Origin: Udeniomyces pyricola
Taxonomy: Eukaryota; Basidiomycota; Tremellomycetes; Cystofilobasidiales; Mrakiaceae
Reading direction: 5' to 3'
Assembly (NCBI GenBank): GCA_039545295.1
Contig: BCIK01000001.1
Coordinates: 1,178,001 to 1,242,000 of the forward strand
Length of the DNA: 64,000 nt
The position numbers were made by a program, and so were the translations under genes. The notes under the pieces were generated by a model. It was not told the origin of the DNA. It saw nothing but the letters and a program-made list of their open reading frames with translations, and did no database searches. Below, piece after piece: positions 1-9,371 of this stretch. Each line of letters starts with the position of its first letter. The first letter of the stretch is position 1.

Positions 1-80
1 AGGGGAGAAATCAGGAAGTCTCGAGGAGAAGAAGAGGATGAAAGCTGACCGCCTCGATCTCCTACCCCTTCATTCCGCAG

Positions 81-890
81 CCATTTGGTCTCAGTCTTAC
101 ATCCCCTTCGACGACTTCAACCCCTCGACCGCCGCCTTCTGATGGCTCTCTTCCTGCCTCACACTCGGGTCTCTATCCTTCCACTAGCTCCGAGCGATAT
201 GCCATACCGCCTTCACTCCGTGCCGGCTCGGGCTCGGGCTTTTCCTCAGACCCTGTCGGCGGGATTCCTCCTGCCCCTCCGACGCCCCACTCACAGGCGT
301 TTCAATTTGCTTCATCGCTCATCGCTCAGTACGGACCCTCGGTCCTCTCTCAAGCTCAAGCTCGTTTCATACCGACCAACTCGCACCACATCGCATCGGG
401 TCCAGAAGCCGCTGCGATTGCATCGTCCTCCTCGACTCGAACTCAATCGGCAAGCCAAAGACCTGTGATCGCACATCAACCGTCGAGTTCGAGCAGCAGC
501 TCGACGAGCTCCTTGTTTGAGACCAATAATTCTGTTGCTGTCCGACGTCGACGAGCTGAGCTTGAGGCGGAGCTTGCTGCCCTCCGTTCGCCCCCAACAC
601 ATGAGCCAGGCACGGGATCGGGAACGCCTCCATCTGCCTCGACCAGGACGGGTTCGGCCCCTCGATCGAGGGCAAGCTCGGATGAAAATCTGTTGGGCAA
701 GAGTACATGGGGCGAGATTGAGAGGGAAGAAGGTATCGAAGGTGGAGGCGACAAGGGCAATGACGGAACAGCTGGTAACGTTGGTGGTGGTGGGTGGTTG
801 AGGGGCTGGGGCTCGCCTCGAACGGCTGGACCTGGTACATCTGCCAGCTACAGAAGGGTCAGCAGAGGCTCCGGTGACAAGGATGATTGA
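81..890 (+). CDS. 3' part of an unrecognised Ser/Pro-rich protein (5' end outside window)
   Basis: One open frame runs from a likely intron acceptor (ttccgcag, positions 73-80) to a TGA at 888-890. A CTGAC branch-point-like site near position 46 supports an intron ending at 80. The roughly 270 residues are rich in Ser, Pro, Thr and Gly and probably disordered. The only ordered-looking parts are a hydrophobic patch (SLIAQYGPSVLSQAQARF) and a short charged helix (RRRRAELEAELAAL). This layout, a hydrophobic stretch then a low-complexity tail with a small helix, reminds me of the C-terminal ends of fungal REEP/YOP1/HVA22-type proteins, but the family domain itself is not in the window, so that is a guess. 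No start codon is expected here because the 5' exons lie to the left. Confidence 0.6.
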   Translation, partial: PFGLSLTSPSTTSTPRPPPSDGSLPASHSGLYPSTSSERYAIPPSLRAGSGSGFSSDPVGGIPPAPPTPHSQAFQFASSLIAQYGPSVLSQAQARFIPTNSHHIASGPEAAAIASSSSTRTQSASQRPVIAHQPSSSSSSSTSSLFETNNSVAVRRRRAELEAELAALRSPPTHEPGTGSGTPPSASTRTGSAPRSRASSDENLLGKSTWGEIEREEGIEGGGDKGNDGTAGNVGGGGWLRGWGSPRTAGPGTSASYRRVSRGSGDKDD

Positions 891-1485
891 ACAAATATCG
901 TCGGACTACGTTCGAGGGGACTGTCATCGGTCATCCGTAGCTACTGCTGCGGCTGCTAATCTCTCGTCCGGGTCACATCTTACTTCACCTAATTCTTCTT
1001 TCGCATCGTTGGACCTTGTTGCTCGTCTCTTTCGTCTCGTTCACGCTTTATCCTTGTACCACTGCTATTACTACTACTGGAGATTGTCCATTTGACCCTC
1101 CCATGATATTTGTTCTTCGACCTCTAGCTGATGATTCAACGTGATCGATAGCTTGCTGTATTTGATTTGGTTTCTCTTTCCTTGCATCTTTATTCTGAAG
1201 TGTATCTTTTCGGATGGGGTACGAGACCATGAACGGGTGATGGTCGTGTGAGAATGCGGCAGATACAGGAAGAGAAATGTGAAATGTTGAAAGAACCATG
1301 CCGTAATATGAACCAGGAACGGCGTGACGATGTGTTGAATGAAGCGTGACGGCTTGATTGAGTAACGAATGCTGATGATGAGCGCGCTGAGCTTGAATCG
1401 GCCTTTCCAACCTTCTATAACCACCACCACCCCTGCCAGTCGCTCGCACCACCCTTTTCTTCTTCACTTGACATCTTAGCCCATT
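891..1485 (+). promoter_or_regulatory. Intergenic: 3' region of first gene and promoter of uL14m
   Basis: No coding frame here shows homology or good exon structure. The left half should hold the 3' UTR of the partial gene. The right half (about 1380-1480) is rich in short pyrimidine tracts (ccaccaccacccctgcc, acccttttcttcttcac), the usual look of a fungal core promoter just before an ATG. I see no clear TATA box. Confidence 0.4.
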
Positions 1486-2797
1486 ATGTTGGGAACTCGC
1501 GCAAACATGCTCGTCAGTGGTACCATCTTACGCCGTTTCGCTCATATCCCTGGTCCATATTCGCTTACTCAACCAAACCGTCTTTTCCATTCGACCCCTC
1601 CCGGTCTATCCTTACGCGTCTTGTCCATCAAACAACTATTCAATCTCTCAACGATTTCTTCTCAACATTCTTCTGTCATTTACGTGTGTCAATTTAGATT
1701 GCCGATAACTCCGGTGGCCTCATCGCGACCGTCATCGAGGTCCTTCGCAAACCCAAGCTCGGACACGCCGGGATCGGTTCGTTCTCACTTTCGCTCTCTC
1801 CTTCATCGCCGTCACCGCTTTGTCGAACCAGGCTCGCTGGCTTCCTTAGTTTCTACTGGAAGCTCCGATTCATACTGGCTAGCTCTGGCGGAATTGGATC
1901 AACTAGCAAGAGCATCTGCTTGAATGTTCTGACCCTTCGTGTCCTCCGACCTTTGTCCCATTTGCTTCTGCAGGAGACGAGGTTACTGTTGTCGTCGCCC
2001 GGGCCAAGCCTATTCCCGTCGTCTCGCGTGATACCCCGGCGCATCTCCAAAACAATCAGCAGAAGGTCCGAAGGGGAGATGTGAGGAGGGCTGTCATTGT
2101 TCGGTATGTCCTGTCAGAATGCAGTCTTCATGGCAGAGGACTGAAACGTGTGTGTGTGTGGGGGGGGGGGGGGGGGAGAAGTCTTCTGTCGGTGCAGGTG
2201 GTGAAAGGGTGGGGGTGTGGGGGTAGAGGACTTGATTGGTCGAGAGATTCTGCTGAGTGTTGTGGTCATCGCTTAGGATGCTCCGGAATGAATAATATCA
2301 CATCCACCAACGCAGCAACAACTAAACTTGTTTTCCCCGCTGTACCAAACCCTCCACCTCCTCCCTCTTGTACTTTCTTCCGGTCAACTAGAACGCGCAA
2401 AGAACGTCTCCGCCCAGATGGTCGGTGGATCAAGTTCGACGACAACGCATGCGTACTTCTCAACCAAAAGGGCGATATGCTCGGCTCGCGAGTCACGGGT
2501 GTCGTTGGTGCGGAATTGAAGATCTCGGGCAGGTGGGGTAAAGTGTTGAGTTTGGCGCCCAAGGTTCGTCTTCCCTCCCCTCTTTCTCTCTTCTCTTTCC
2601 TGGAGAAGTTTTGTTGGTATGAAAAGAAGGAGATAGGAGATGAGAGCTAAGGAAAATACAGGGATATTTATATAATAAGAGATAATTCATACCCTGATCG
2701 AAGGATGAAGGTTCGCTCATAATCAGAACCTCCGGGACTAATCGATCCTTTCTGTCTCTCCTTCTTTCTTTCTCTCTTATCATACCAGGTTCTCTAA
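1486..2797 (+). CDS. MRPL38: Mitochondrial large-subunit ribosomal protein uL14m
   Basis: Five exons (1486-1512, 1698-1776, 1974-2103, 2392-2563, 2789-2797) give 138 residues, the length of bacterial-type L14. The family signatures are continuous across the splices: ADNSGG near the N-terminus, KLGHAGIGDEVTVVV, GDVRRAVIVRTRKE, FDDNACVLLN and the C-terminal LAPKVL. L14 binds 23S-type rRNA at the subunit interface and takes part in bridges to the small subunit. The RKE form and the lack of cytosolic uL14 features point to the mitochondrial protein (MRPL38 in budding yeast). Intron 3 carries a (GT)n stretch and a G-run at about 2160-2176. The last exon is only nine bases, coding Val-Leu-stop. Either ATG (1486 or 1507) could start translation; the first gives a few extra residues before the conserved core. 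Confidence 0.9.
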
Positions 2798-3730
2798 ACC
2801 TGTCAACATCTTCTGCAGTTCATTTCAATCAGCATCCTCCAAAGCTCCAAGACGGGCGGGGACTCATCATCTATGCGCAACTTTCAGCGCCCCCCTCGCC
2901 CCCCCTCCCTCCCCTTTCTCCCAAAACACACATACATACATACTCCCCTACACACCATCTTTCCCCCTTGCCTTACTCTTCGTCTTGACTCTTTTATCTT
3001 CCCTCTTCATCTCCTTCGCAACGAACCATTCCTTTCCATGATCTCCCTTTATCCCTTCCTCCGTTTTACTCTCTCTTTAGCACCTGCCCGTTTTTTTTTT
3101 TTTGACATCCTAGTTCCTTTTTCTCCCTCAGATGAGCATCGAGAGCCTGGTCGATCTATTCTATCATTTCACCTCTCATACACCCATCGTCAGAACGAGA
3201 CTGATCGATTGCAAAATTCGACGAGGTCGCGTGTATATGTTGGCTCGATAACGATAGGGAGACATCTGAGATGAACAAAGGGAGATATGCCCTTTCTCTC
3301 TCTGTGCTAACGCTTTGGAAAACTCTTGTCTCACGGAATACTTCACGTGCAACGTGCCAGAGAACCATCGGACTTCGTTGATCAGCTGAGCTAGCAGCCC
3401 GTTAATGTGGGTGCGTTTTTATTTTTCTTTCTTCTTCTGAAAGAGAGGTGCCGGATACGGTATAAGTTACACATAAGTTACATAATAGGGTACTAAGTTT
3501 TTTAGGTCCAGCGTAGCTTCTAAAGAAGATGAACCTGTAAGGGATGGAATAAATAGTCTGTCTGTAATCTCCCTCCCCCCCTCCTTCTCTCTGTCACTTG
3601 CCTAATCAGCACCCACTTCTTCACCTCACCTCCCTTCCTACCCCTCTTTGATATCCTGCACGTCAACCTAGATATAGCACGATTCCCATCCGTACCTCCT
3701 CCCGATCGCCCTGACTCACGCTCACTTATC
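2798..3730. other. Convergent intergenic region with a promoter-like pyrimidine tract and a possible small ORF
   Basis: This gap lies between two gene 3' ends, so only 3' UTRs are expected. Instead 2880-3130 is strongly C/T-rich, with CATACATACATAC near 2930-2942 and a T-run near 3090-3103, and looks like a fungal promoter followed by an acceptor-like ttctccctcag ending at 3131. An ATG follows directly at 3132 and opens a 39-codon frame to a TAA near 3249-3251. The rest (3260-3730) shows nothing recognisable beyond A/T-rich 3' UTR sequence and a C-run near 3571. Confidence 0.35.
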
Positions 3731-4083
3731 TCACAAATGCTCCCTTTGCTGCTGCTGTTGATGCTGGTGCTGAACCTCGCGTAACGTGTACTCCACTCCA
3801 TCGAGTCTCCCCATCAGGTTCTCCAATCTCTCCTCCATCAGTTGGATCGTGAGCTCACCGCCTCGCGTCGTCGAGGAAGAAGACGAAGAAGAAGTGAAGG
3901 AAGACGATGGATGATGAGAGGAAGAATGAGGATCGTCTTCGCTTCTCACTTGCTCCTTTGGATGGAACTTGGATGCGTGTTGTTGTAGTTGTCTCAAACC
4001 AGACTGCCCACTCTGAGAAGCTTGAAGCCTGCTTCTTGGTCGGATAGTTCGATCTTCATCTTCCTCTCCCTCTCCATCTCCCT

Positions 4084-4114
<31 letters not shown>

Positions 4115-4569
4115 ATCACTCTCTACCCCCTCAAACGTCAACCTCCGACTTCCCTCTCTCGACCCCCTTGTCAACTCCCCATTCCCACTCATCGGTGTCG
4201 GACTCTTCCCAAACCCTTCCTCTCCCTCCTCTCCATCCCCTTTCCCTCCTCCTCCTCCTCCCCTCCCATGCGCCTTGAGAACCAACAATCTAGGTTTTCT
4301 CCCGGATGCCAAAACTCGTTTCCGAGCGGACAACCCGATGCAATCGACCATCTGCTGTAGCGCTTTCGTCGTGGTGAGTTGGGCGTCCCGACCGCGGCGG
4401 ATGGTCGATGGGGGATGGGGAACGGTAAGAGGGAGAGAAGACGGGTGGTAAGAGTTCGTCGAAGCAAAGGAAGATCGAAGAGGGGTCGTGTATTTGTTGT
4501 TTATCGAAGTGGGTTTGTATGGAGTAGGGTCAGCAAGAATTGGATTCATCGTTTTTGAGAAGTCGTGTC

Positions 4570-4624
<55 letters not shown>

Positions 4625-7220
4625 GGGGTGAGTGGTCCGGACCGGCGTGCGTGAAGTCGTGGTTGACTGGTAAGGTGCAGGAGTGAAAGCAGAAGTAGAA
4701 ACAAAGGGAAGATGGAGATCTTCGATTGAGAAGCGATTGAGCCGAGGAGCAAGGGTAGCAGAAGTGGAGGAAGAAGGGGAAGCAAAAGCGTCCTCGGTGG
4801 GACCCCAAGTGAAGCCTTCCCATTCCGGAGCTAAGGGTGATGATGCCTCAGATGGTCGACGAACTCCAGCGTGGTTCGTCGTCGTAGAGGGCGAAAACGT
4901 GTCGTCCTCTTGTCGATGAATGTCATCAGGAAATTCCAACCGACTTCCTTTGTGCGAAGGCGATCGGGAAAAAGAAGCTAATTTTGAATGCTGTTGGTGA
5001 TGAAGTACTGAGAGGCCTGGAGAGGAGATGAAGAAGTCGGAGAACCCAAAGGGGTCATGGTCGACGTCGCTCTCGTCCATGTTGTGTGAAGTGCGATTGG
5101 AAGGTTGATGGTGAGGGGATCCGTGGGGGGAAAAGGACGAAAGAGGAGGTGAGAGAGGGAAGGGCAACGGGAGGTGCAGAGTTGAAGATGGCGGCTCTGT
5201 TATTCGAATGGATTGGACCATGGATGGAACCAGAGGGGATGTAAAAAAAAAAAGGAGTTAGCGTTCAGGCCTTAACAAGGCAGGGTGAACGAGGATGATA
5301 ATGCAGATACGAACCAGGACACGTAGGATCAAAGGAACAAGATCGGAACCAAGGATGGCATTTGATCTCATGCGAGTCCTGGCGTCCAAGTCGAATGGAG
5401 TGGTGGCTTAACAAGCTGTTGGAAAGTCACGATGAGAGATGAGTCAAGAAAGCCTTGATCAGCATCTTGTCTGTTTGCTTCATTTTGGTTACTGTCTGAT
5501 CCTTGATGGTGTCAGTTCTCTGGGTTCGGTATCGATGGACAACCTTACTAACCTCCGAATGAGGTCTCGGAGATCAACCGAGATGGGGATGGATGATTCA
5601 AATTGGAGTGTCGTCTGGTAAAAAAACGAGAAACGTCCGTGTCAGCAGCAGAGCAGTGTGATGATAGGAGTAGAACTCTCAATTTCATGACCAAAGGGAC
5701 CCGAAGAATCACCTCAAAGTTGATAATTCGATAGTATGTATCGCCGATACTTTCGGCGAAGAATGGTGCTTCGCCCAGAACGAGCTCACTATGTGAAGCG
5801 ACACGAAAGAACGGCAATGTATAGAGAAGAAAAAAAATCTGTCAGCCTTCGTCTATAAAGTCAGTCAACACCAATAACGACAAACGAAATTCTCACTAGA
5901 TCATCACACCCAGCGACCACCAATCCACCTCGAACCCATAACCTGGCCGCCTCTCGTCCTCGTCATCGGCCTGATCTAAATTGTCCCATTCCTCCTCTTC
6001 GGCTCTAACCAAAGCATCTTCATGCGCCTCCAGCACCTCGGGGGCAATGTAATCGGGCGTGCCTACAGGCCAAAGACAATCTTTGCGCCGAAGCTTGCCT
6101 CGCTTAGAACGATGTTCTTTTCCATAGCCGATGTCGTGTCCTCCGTGACTGTCGCCGTCGTCGTCTTCGAACCCTCTCGCAGCCGTCCCAAAGTCCGTCA
6201 GCATGATCCTCGGCTGAAAGTTTCCCTCAGGATCTCCATCAACCCTTCGTCTCGGATCAAGCCCGACGAGAAAGTTGTGGGGCTTGATATCGCGATGGGC
6301 CCAGTTGTTCGCATGCAACCATGCAATGGCTTGAACCATCCCAACGGACCAAAAACGGACGTCGTCTTCAGGGAGTCGAGGATTAGTGTCACCGTTGGGA
6401 TCGATGCTGGGAGTACAAGAGAGAAGGTCCCAGAGGGTGAGAGAGGGAATGTAATCCAGGACGAGGTGAAGAGAAGTCGGAGATTGGAAAGAGCACAGAA
6501 GGTGAGGGATAAAAGGTGTTGAGTCTAGGAGGGCTTCCGTATGGATACGTCGTTCATTAACTGGGGAGACATGCTAAAGATACAACAGACCCTCCAATTG
6601 AGGATATGATATGCGTCAGCTTAAACCAGGTCAGAAATGTAGACGGTTCGATGGAAGAGAGCAAGGAAGGGGGGGGGGGGCATCATCTCACTTGTCGAGC
6701 GCGTCGCAGCGTCACTTTGCTCATGGTCTTGATGCAATATACGTAATTATCCAAAGCACACGACACGAGGTCAACCTAGGCTCGTTAATCAGACGAGTCG
6801 AGAGGAGGAGAGAGGCAAGAGAAAAGGAAAGGGAAAAAGCATCTCAGCAAGATGCGGAAGGGTTCAAGCCGGAAGAACAAACAAGAGATGAACGTCTCTG
6901 CGACGAGTTTACTGACGACACCAAACTGTCCCTGAGCGATATGAGCAAGAGGCTTGAAGTCCTTGGCCGAAATCCTCGCTTGATCTATGTCTTTATGGCC
7001 AAGAGCAAGGACTAAAACATATTAGCATGATGTCTTTGGACACAGGAGGATAACGAGAGCGAGAGTGCGAAGGCGAACCGTTGCTTCGTGAACGGTCAGG
7101 GCCCCGTTGGCCGGGGACGTGAGTGTCAAGTAGCCTCCCGAGGGTATCATCGTTGTAGGTGCGAGCATGATTGGGGATGAGGCTTTGAAGATTGCGTCTG
7201 CGTTGAGACCAGCTCGACAT
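3731..7220 (-). CDS. AGC-type Ser/Thr protein kinase with long disordered tail
   Basis: Eight exons (7220-7079, 7011-6917, 6775-6692, 6573-5897, 5788-5713, 5614-5553, 5415-5315, 5196-3731) join in frame to 900 residues. All kinase landmarks are present: Gly loop AQGQFGVV (about 73-80), VYCIK lysine (about 95), alpha-C Glu (about 114), WAHRDIKPHNFL (Asp about 202), TDFG (Asp about 234), GTPDYIAPE (about 278-286) and a closing RLGRQDSHEIKCHPWF. HRDIKPHN, DYIAPE and the layout point to the AGC group, nearest to DMPK/ROCK/citron-like kinases. A charged insert of about 40 residues separates DFG from the APE region. After the domain an AGC-tail-like segment ends in DPFGFSDFF, which could be the hydrophobic motif. 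The remaining roughly 400 residues are disordered, with an 18-Asn run, an acidic block and a Gln-rich end. Substrates are unknown. It is divergent with the RRF gene. Confidence 0.88.
4571..4624 (-). repeat. (GTT)18 microsatellite coding poly-Asn
   Basis: Eighteen perfect trinucleotide units lie inside the last exon of the AGC kinase. On the coding strand they read AAC and give 18 consecutive asparagines in the disordered tail. The unit keeps the frame, so copy-number changes would alter tract length without breaking the protein. Confidence 0.95.
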
Positions 7221-7486
7221 GGAAGCAGCAGCGTAGGTGGACGATGTTCGATGTTGAATGATGTTATGTTTATGTCAGGGCGGAACGGGATGGTGGTTCC
7301 GATTTATTAACGTGTATTGATGAGTTATGTAACCGGTGGGTCTTGCCCAGTTTGGTACGTTTGGTCCTGTGCAATGTCGCCTTCCATTCAGCGATCAGCC
7401 GACCCATCCTAGCCCGTCGTCTTCTAATCAGACTATCGACATCATCATCAACGTATACTCTACAACCTTTTATCTCGCCCATCACC
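7221..7486. promoter_or_regulatory. Divergent promoter between the kinase and RRF genes
   Basis: The kinase starts leftward at 7220 and RRF rightward at 7487, so about 266 bases must serve both. No clear TATA box is visible. A frame open from 7343 joins the RRF reading frame and could extend it, but its codons do not resemble the targeting peptide that begins at 7487. Confidence 0.5.
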
Positions 7487-9004
7487 ATGAACGTTATTCC
7501 TCGCTCCATAGTCCGGCATGTTCTCGCAAGCTCCTCTGCTGCCTCTGTTTCGCGCCCCTTGCATCTTCTTCCTTCGGTCGCGTCCGCCTCCCGACTCTTC
7601 TCCTCTAGTCCCTCTCTCTCAGCATCTGGCCAGGGTTCCCGCGAACTCAAGATCAAGAAGAAGACAAAGGGTTCCATCAAGCATGCCGAGCAAGTGTCCG
7701 TCAAAAAGAACAAGAAGGGAAACAAAGCCGCTCAAGAGGACGACGAAGACGACGACGACTTTGATACCGGCAGGAACAACTCCCGTCGAGGCGTGAGCGA
7801 GGATACGTTTGCGTTGATTGATGCTGAAGTTGCCAAGGCCGATGAGAAGATGGGCAAGTTCACCGCGTGGCTGCAGGAAAAGTACGATGAGAGCGTCGCG
7901 AGGGGTCGAGGCAAGGTTGATGCCAGTGAGTGTATCTCTTCCGGGGTGTTTCGTCTCTGTCTTTGGGGCGCATTGTTGCTTGGAAAGTGAGGAACAGATC
8001 GGAGATAGCCAAGGGAAAATGGTGCTTTGGTCGCTGCGTATGCATGGTAGCTGCAGCCAAAGCGACACGAACGCTAGATCATGGTCGGCTAACTTGTGCG
8101 CTGCTTCCTTTGCTTCGAACCTCTTACGTTCGACGATCTTTTCCTCTCAGCTGCGCTTGATTCCATCAAAGTTACCATTCAAAAATCAGAGTCTGGAGAG
8201 ATCCCTCTCAACTCGGTTGCTACTGTCGCTGCTAAGGGCAACACCCTTCTTGTCAGCGTATTTGATGAGGAGGTGTGTCCATCATTTCAACCAGATCCTT
8301 GTCTCTTTTTTTCTTCGAACGCTGAGAAACATGACCCTGAATCCTGTCTGACCATTGTCTCATGGATGGCTACCCATGGTATAGCACACCAAGCACGTCG
8401 AGAGGGCTATCCATTCGGCCAACATTCCTGGTCTCAGTCCGACCAAGGGTGATGCTCGCACTATCCGGGTGACAGTGCCGAGGTAAATGACCTTCCTCAC
8501 AGCGTCATATTCTTCTCAAACTTAGACTGAGATTGAGAATTCTTTCTCCTCTGCGTCGTATTCAACTCATCTGTGTGTGTTTGTCCTCTTTTGTCACGAC
8601 GTTTGCCATTTCTTTGTCTTCACCTTCCTCTTCTCCCCTTCCTCCTTCTCTTCAGGCCATCAACGAACGATCGAGCCGCTATTCTCAAACAGTTTACTCA
8701 GTCTACCGATCAAACCAAAGTCAACATTCGAAACGCCCGAACAGCAGGCATGAAGGCTCTCCCCAAGGGTGAAGGTGTTGATGACGTGCGTTACTTCCCT
8801 TGCTTTCTTGTTCTTTTTTTTATTCTCTCGGTTACGTCATGTTGGATCTCATTTTTGCCCTCCTGAAGAGTAATTGATATCGACGTTGGCGTCCCTTCTT
8901 GTCTTTTGCGGCGGTACCCGCTTCAGATGCAAGTCGTCACGGACAAACACAACAAGACAATTGACACGATGGTGCAGAAGGCCAAGAAGGAATTGTCGGA
9001 CTGA
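7487..9004 (+). CDS. RRF1: Mitochondrial ribosome recycling factor
   Basis: Five exons (7487-7925, 8151-8272, 8385-8482, 8656-8785, 8927-9004) give 288 residues. The C-terminal half is a typical RRF: LNSVATVAAKGNTLLVSVFD, KHVERAIHSANIPGLSPT, DARTIRVTVPRPS and the helical end DKHNKTIDTMVQKAKKEL. RRF works with a mitochondrial EF-G to split post-termination ribosomes. The first 45 or so residues are Arg/Ser/Ala-rich with few acids (MNVIPRSIVRHVL..), as expected for a mitochondrial presequence, and a Lys-rich and Asp-rich linker follows. I chose the ATG at 7487 for its CACC context and the targeting peptide. For exon 3 the acceptor at 8384 is preferred because it gives HTKHVE; a second in-frame AG lies a few bases downstream. 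Confidence 0.9.
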
Positions 9005-9371
9005 TACAATGTGGATTTTGTCTGATGAGTGTGTATAGAGAGGGGAGGACAGTGTGCATACGTGCATACTTTGTCAGCATGTCAGCATGCTTGGTTCGTT
9101 TTGGAAGGCAAGTCACCCAGGGCAGCTAGTAACTGGCCGGATTAACATCGACCGGTGACCAGTATCGACATGCACGACAGGTGATCATCGCAGGCTAGTA
9201 CAGTAGACGATTTCCGCGATATCTCCGGTCGATCATGGATCGCCGGCCTCACCCGACGCTTCTTTCTGTCCGGCCTTTTCTCGTCGCCTTCCATCAGCCA
9301 CTTCCCCTCCCCGACATTTCTCGTTCCTATACAACCATCATCAACCCCCTGCTCTCTTTTCGTTCTTCACT
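9005..9371 (+). promoter_or_regulatory. RRF 3' end and xylulokinase promoter
   Basis: No gene is seen. A dyad-rich stretch (9150-9250) contains several ACCGGT/CCGGTC/GATCGCC words, and a C/T-rich tract with tacaaccatcatcaac leads into the ATG at 9372. These could be regulator sites, but none matches a motif I can name safely. Confidence 0.35.

Noticed and set aside
2081..2650. Single 189-codon frame across the uL14m region
   Set aside because: It reads through introns 3 and 4; only the spliced exons give continuous L14 motifs.
3731..6339. Reading the poly-Asn protein and the kinase core as two separate genes
   Set aside because: Four short exons join them in a single frame (total divisible by three) and complete kinase subdomains IX-XI between them.
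9185..9200. GGCTAG word in the xylulokinase promoter as an XlnR-type site
   Set aside because: A six-base match is expected by chance, and the regulator is an ascomycete factor not known to act in this lineage.
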